64,000 nucleotides of DNA from Isoetes taiwanensis (taxonomy: Eukaryota > Streptophyta > Lycopodiopsida > Isoetales > Isoetaceae): contig JAJEKV010000002.1 in NCBI GenBank assembly GCA_021234155.1, positions 11,708,725 to 11,772,724 on the forward strand, read 5' to 3'. The notes under the pieces were generated by a model that made no database searches, had not been told where the DNA came from, and saw only the letters and a list, made by a program, of their open reading frames with translations. This document shows, piece by piece, positions 59,651 through 64,000 of this stretch. Position 1 is the stretch's first letter, and each line of letters starts with the position of its first letter. Both the position numbers and the translations under genes were made by a program.

Positions 59651-59995
59651 AAGATGTGAAGAGGAGAGAAGCGAAGAGGAGAGTTGAAAAAACTTGGCTA
59701 ATTTCTTGGAAGATAAGCAAATAACCATGGCAGAAGCATCAAGGAGAAACCCAAGGAAAATGGTGCGGTGCGACAAATGCAAGCGACATTTAGGCCAAGC
59801 AATGAGAAATCCAGCAGATTGCAAATCAGAAATGATGTGATGCGGAAGAGAACTAGGGTCATACTGAGTGTTAAAAAGGAAATCATCCATATAAGGTGTG
59901 CAACGAATACCAGACGCTCGCCAATGGCGGACCAACGGGCGCATCAATTTGGTAAAGACAAAGGGAGCAGAGGCGAGGCCAAGGGGGAAACTTAG
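59651..59995 (-). pseudogene. DIRS reverse transcriptase palm, interrupted
   Basis: The minus-strand frame reads FPLGLASAPFVFTKLMRPLV, then GIRCTPYMDDFLF with the catalytic YMDD intact, then ISDLQSAGFLIAWPKCRL and TIFLGFLLD, all typical of DIRS-class RTs. The reading frame stops at the TIR insertion (59650). Upstream of about 59995 the frame is lost and RT fingers were not recognised. Confidence 0.88.
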
Positions 59996-60228
59996 ATGTG
60001 GTTTTTTTCCGAAGTGTTTTGGGTGTTTTTTTTCAAAAATTGAGTTATTCCAGTGCGGGAACCACCTGGTACGGCATTATCATACTTCATTGTGAAGGCG
60101 GGAAGACAGAGTAGTAGAAGAGGACAGAATAGAGCATTCCCCCAACAGACATGGTAACCACAAGGCTTCAACATGGAGAAAATGGCCTACGCATGCAATG
60201 AGCACTCTCTGAATCGCTTCTGGATAGA
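59996..60228. other. Junction sequence upstream of DIRS RT
   Basis: Possibly degraded DIRS RT sequence; nothing supportable. Confidence 0.3.
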
Positions 60229-60657
60229 TTGAATGACATACAGAAGGAGATCTTAAGAAATTTCAAGAAAAGACACAGCACCGAGTTCCGAAGCTGCGTT
60301 AGTCGACTAGAGAAGGTGGGGGCCCATACAGGAGGAGCGGACGAGGAGGCAGACGCAACGGGGAAGCAAGAACAAGTAGATTACATTCTACAGCTGAAAA
60401 GGGAAGTAATCAGATGCAAGGCACTGGAAATAATGCTGAAAACGACAGAGCTGTGGCTGAACAATGATCTCAAGTGCCATTTCGAGAGAAACTAGGGAAG
60501 CACATGTGCTGTTATTGCTGGACAGGACGCAGCACAATGCAAAAGTACTCGACAATCTCTTGGCGATCTTCGGCAACAAACTGGAATATTCAGTCACACT
60601 GGAAGACATGATATCCGAAAATGAAAGCGGACCATTGCCGATTGGATCAATATAGAT
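60229..60657 (+). CDS. Unrecognised charged helical protein, one frameshift
   Basis: The frame 60229-60495 (starts MNDIQKEILRNFKKRHSTEF; contains QVDYILQLKREVIRCKALEI) is strongly charged and coiled-coil-like. A second frame continues without a gap from about 60480 to a TAG at 60655 (HVLLLLDRTQHNAKVLDNLL, ending ENESGPLPIGSI). Composition is consistent across the shift, suggesting one ~140-residue product broken by a single indel. No family recognised; it may be transposon-encoded. Confidence 0.4.
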
Positions 60658-61134
60658 GCAGGTGGTATGCTTGTAGATCAGTGTTTCTTCACTTTTCATT
60701 GATGTGACAGTGCATGAAATAGAAAGTTAAAAAATATTTGCAAACATTACTTGTATTCGTATTATTGGTATGCTTGTAAACAGATCTACTTGTGAAACCT
60801 TGCTTGTTCACTTGTTTTTGATACTTTGTTTTAACAGTTCATAAAACATAAAGTTCAACAATATTTGCAATCATAAGTTGCATGCGTAAGAAATATCGAT
60901 CTAAGATAGCAATTACCAATCCATGTCATTCTTCATTTGCCTCATCATCTACATAAATACATCGTCTTATCCTCTTTTTTGCTGGTAACAAAATTGGTGA
61001 CTCAATCAGCTCCATAAGATAAGCTGCTTGAGCTGCATAAGGTGGTAGCATGCTGTTGGCAATGGCAGATCAGAGTCATAGATGTGAAAAAAAAACAATG
61101 AAAGTACTTGAAATATTTCTGAATGAAACACCAA
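60658..61134. other. AT-rich spacer
   Basis: Nothing supportable. A short duplication (CTTGTAAACAGATC / CTTGTAGATCAGTG contexts near 60670 and 60775) is visible. Confidence 0.35.
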
Positions 61135-63990
61135 CTAGTCATCTGGTTCATCCACATCCTCGGCCACAATGTCTGCTTCATCAACATTTCTAGAAATATC
61201 TTCAAAGGCATGTTCTTTGACAATTCTATCCTCATTGTTTGCGTGTTTGTATGACAGCCGATTGTCTTTGACATCTTCATACATGTCTGGGTCTTGTTCT
61301 AAGCCATAATAATGTCTACCACGAATGGCACATGCCTCCATGAGTGAACCAACACTGGGCAGTAGATCCAACACCAGTGAATTTGCGGGGGAAAAGCTGG
61401 ATACAATGAACTCCATGAAACGGACTGATTTTTCAAGATTACACCTATCATTTATTTTCTTCGAGACAAATAACTTCTCTTCATCTGGCAAGTGATGCAC
61501 AACTGTCGATGCATGCTGATTAAGGTCTGTACTGCTGAAGACATTCTTAGTGATCCGTGGTGTTTTCAGCCCTGCCCTGGAATACACTGATAAGCAGAGG
61601 TGGCTATTGTTAATTGTACCAAGCTCAGTTGTAGTGACGCCGAAGGGTGTGGAACTGTATATATGGTACAGTCTCCTTTTCTGCAAATTTCTTTACTTTG
61701 CATTGTAATCGATATGAGGTAGCTGATCATCCGTGCATATGACTGAAGACGCCATTGTCATCCATACATAAGTTTGCAATGGCAGTGATGTTTTCAATGA
61801 AGATGGGGTCGCAGGGAATTGTAGAATGACCACATGTTGGGAATTGATTTGTAGGAAGATCACAGAAAACAATGTGGCAGCCCCAATCCCTGTATTTACC
61901 ATTCCTTTTGTAAGCATGTTCAGCTAGCTTAGTTTGTTTTCCAAATTCTCAAAGTACCTTAAAAATGGATGTCTCTGAATCTGAAGTGAAACTTGCAGTC
62001 AAAGCAGATGCACTTGCCCATACATAACCTATAGAGCAACCACCATATTTTATTAAATCATGCTCAGCCAGATCTCCATGTCCTGATACTTTAGTATCCT
62101 TACTAGATCTGTTGACGTTCACATCCTGGCTATCATGAATATTTTCCAAGTTTTCGACATTCTCTTCATCTGATATGAGAATTTCATGTCTACTTTTTTT
62201 GTTTTTTATTAACTTCTCCTTGCGTTTTCTTTTTGTATTTTTCATCTCTAGACTTGACACATCTTGCAAATTTGATGGCTTATTTAAGTCTATATCTGTT
62301 TGAGAACATACTGCCCATGTATCCTTCTCTTCCTTTAGATACTCACTCTCTGGAAAATCTAACCACCAGGGACACTCCTCAATTTCAAATTCTACTAACC
62401 TTGTATTGAATCTCATATTGAGATTATCTGAGTACATCCATCCTTGACCATCAGTTTGCTTCCATGGCAAGACAACATTGGTAATTTGTCCACGTATTTC
62501 CTCGGAATAGCATGCTTGATGTACCTAGAATTTCCAAGAAAGAATAACTGTTAGTGAAGCAATAAGTCTTGAATGTAGCTCAACAAGATTCTATGCTAGA
62601 TTACCTGAAGACCGTTCTTTTGGCACAATTGAGAAGATCACGTGCATTATCGTAAGCAACTGTGTGGGACATGTGTTTTTCATTGTTCACGAATATTTTT
62701 TTCCTGTACTCCATTTTCATGTAACGGAACAAGGTATGAACTGTTTCTGTGGTGTTCTCCAAATGAACAAATTCAAGCTCATCCTCTTGTATGGCATTTA
62801 GAAGTTCCTTGCTTTTTTTCAGTACATGCTCCAACCAAGTTTCTTTTTTGATCCATTCATGGAAATCCCTGTCATTACCTAGCATTCTGTAGCTATTCAA
62901 GAGGTTTGACTCAGTTGTGATAAGCAATATCCAATTGTTTCTAACATCATTGTCTATTGTTGCCTTGGCCATATCATATAACTTTTCTAGTGTTAGTTTA
63001 AAATCTTTTGTGCTCACATCTTTGGAGGTTACTGCCTTAAGCCATGTTGGTCCCAAGCTAGGGCAAACAATTGTTAAGTATTTATGTAGCTTGTTTGTCC
63101 ATCTTCTTCTAACTTCCTTCTCGGATTTTTCTCGTGCTTTTAACTCTGGCATTTTTTGTGTGTGGACCTTCAGCAACAATTCAATGTCATTTTCAATATT
63201 AGCCTGCACATAGTCGCTGTCAGTTCACACAACAATCAAAAAGTATTTGCGTGTCAGATTTAACTTACTTTGTATAAGATTTGTGCTAGCATGAATCTAG
63301 TCAGAGGGTACCAAGGTTCCTCTCCTAGCACTTTCTTTTCTTTCGCTCTAGCTTTTGCTATTTCTTCTTCTGTCACGTCTTTGGTAAACATTCTCAAGTC
63401 TCTGTTGCCACTTTGTGCACTGTATACAAAATATCCTTGAATGTCTCTCTTACAACTCCTTTTTCGTTCAGTCTACATGGAAAAAGCATTCATTTAGTAC
63501 AAGTAATGGCAAATGGTTGATGACTAGTTCCAATTCTGAACTTACTCATTAATTCTTCTCACTGCAGTTATGAGTTCAGCCTCTCTTTTTCTATGGACCT
63601 CCACAAAGTCTGATGTGCATGTTCGGGCCATATGTGTATCTTTCAGAAATTTCCTGCATCCATGCATTGGTACGATGGTTCCCGTCCCAGCACAAGAACA
63701 TTTTACCTAATAGATCAGACCAATGCGGATTATTGGAAAGTTCCTACTCAAAGTTTTCGTTCTCCACTTGCCAATTGTCATCCCAAAAACTGATCAATTC
63801 CTCGGTAACAAGAGTCTCTTTACCCTTAGGTCCCTTTATAGACAATATGAATTGTCCCTTTTGTATAATATAACCGTCTCTTCATAGAGTATCACGCAGT
63901 TGTTGGCAGTTTGGTGTAACCATTCTCACAGCCTCGTGTATTTGTATTCTGCATAAAGGAATAAGGGGTGGAGGAGATTCCCTGTTAATC
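61135..63990 (-). pseudogene. Multi-exon gene with ParB-like motif and beta-class DNA methyltransferase-like module, decayed
   Basis: Minus-strand exons, in order, are about 63990-63545, 63472-63269, 63203-62605, 62524 to about 61715, and 61690-61135. Splice sites are visible (AATGA|GTAAGT; CCATGTAG|ACTG; CAAA|GTAAGT; TGTGCAG|GCTA; TTCAG|GTAATC; TTCTAG|GTAC). Exon 1 has LLGKMFLCWDGNHRTNAW; DGNHR (63672-63686) is the ParB/Srx-type loop. Exon 4 is lysine-rich, then has HIVFCDLPTN (61847-61861) in the place of a DPPY-type motif. The last frame has LEKSVRFMEFIVSSF and VLDLLPSVGSLMEACA, resembling the SAM-binding LDPFxGSG block. Motif IV before motif I is the beta-class order. In-frame stops (RDTL*, ENFE*, KVL*) and a frameshift near 61700 indicate decay or sequencing error. 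Confidence 0.55.
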
Positions 63991-64000
63991 TCCAGCTCCT

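Larger units (their letters stand above)
51735..59995 (-). mobile_element. DIRS-type tyrosine-recombinase retroelement, interrupted twice
   Basis: On the minus strand the order is RT (59995-59651), RNase H plus methyltransferase-like region (54916-53950), then tyrosine recombinase (52710-51735), which is the DIRS order. A 4.73-kb TIR-ended insertion splits the RT, and a LINE fragment lies between the methyltransferase-like region and the recombinase. Split coordinate repeats typical of DIRS ends were not found. DIRS elements integrate by recombinase rather than DDE integrase. Confidence 0.82.

Noticed and set aside
61002-61280. 92-codon frame overlapping the methyltransferase-like gene end
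   Set aside because: Different frame from the motif-bearing one and no motif of its own.

Overview
This is a transposon-dominated stretch of a large, AT-rich eukaryotic nuclear genome, almost certainly a land plant. Plant markers are a nepenthesin-type aspartyl protease relic, a chromodomain-bearing Ty3/gypsy element, ARF-like GTPase exons with GT-AG introns, and CTAG-ending Helitrons. The lineage cannot be fixed from sequence alone. A DIRS (tyrosine-recombinase) retroelement and LINEs with a C-terminal zinc-knuckle tail would fit a fern, lycophyte, bryophyte or gymnosperm better than a flowering plant, but this is inference. No complete, clearly functional host gene was found.

Layout. 1-11.6 kb holds decayed retroposed sequence: a poly(A)-tailed fragment, a LINE reverse-transcriptase relic, and an aspartyl-protease pseudogene that contains a 174-bp tandem triplication and lies between 0.5-0.6 kb direct repeats. 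A tandem inverted-repeat element lies near 9 kb and a tRNA-like pol III promoter near 10.8 kb. From 11,655 to 43,738 I read a head-to-tail array of seven non-autonomous Helitron units. Each unit ends in a 17-nt GC hairpin, usually followed by CTAG and then directly by the TC 5' end of the next unit. The outer flanks are A and T, the usual Helitron target. The units carry intron-bearing captured gene fragments, including an ARF exon in two units and, twice in unit 2, an intact two-exon reading frame for a 53-residue signal-peptide-like protein. 43.7-47.7 kb is intergenic with a 560-bp long-TIR foldback element. 47.7-51.4 kb is a 5'-truncated, frameshifted Ty3/gypsy chromovirus on the minus strand. 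51.5-51.7 kb is the tail of a pogo/Tigger-like transposase. 51.7-60.0 kb is a DIRS element on the minus strand, broken by a 5'-truncated LINE and by a 4.7-kb TIR-ended insertion that itself contains a 434-bp MITE. 60.2-60.7 kb is an unrecognised helical reading frame. 61.1-64.0 kb is a decayed multi-exon minus-strand gene combining a ParB-like DGNHR motif with a beta-class DNA methyltransferase-like module.

The two observations most worth following are the Helitron concatemer, with a compensatory change in one terminal hairpin and decayed internal termini, and the ParB-like/methyltransferase gene, an architecture better known from phages and bacteria. Differences between Helitron copies are concentrated at CAG/CTG sites, which may be a sequencing or base-modification artefact; some frameshifts in the window could share that cause.
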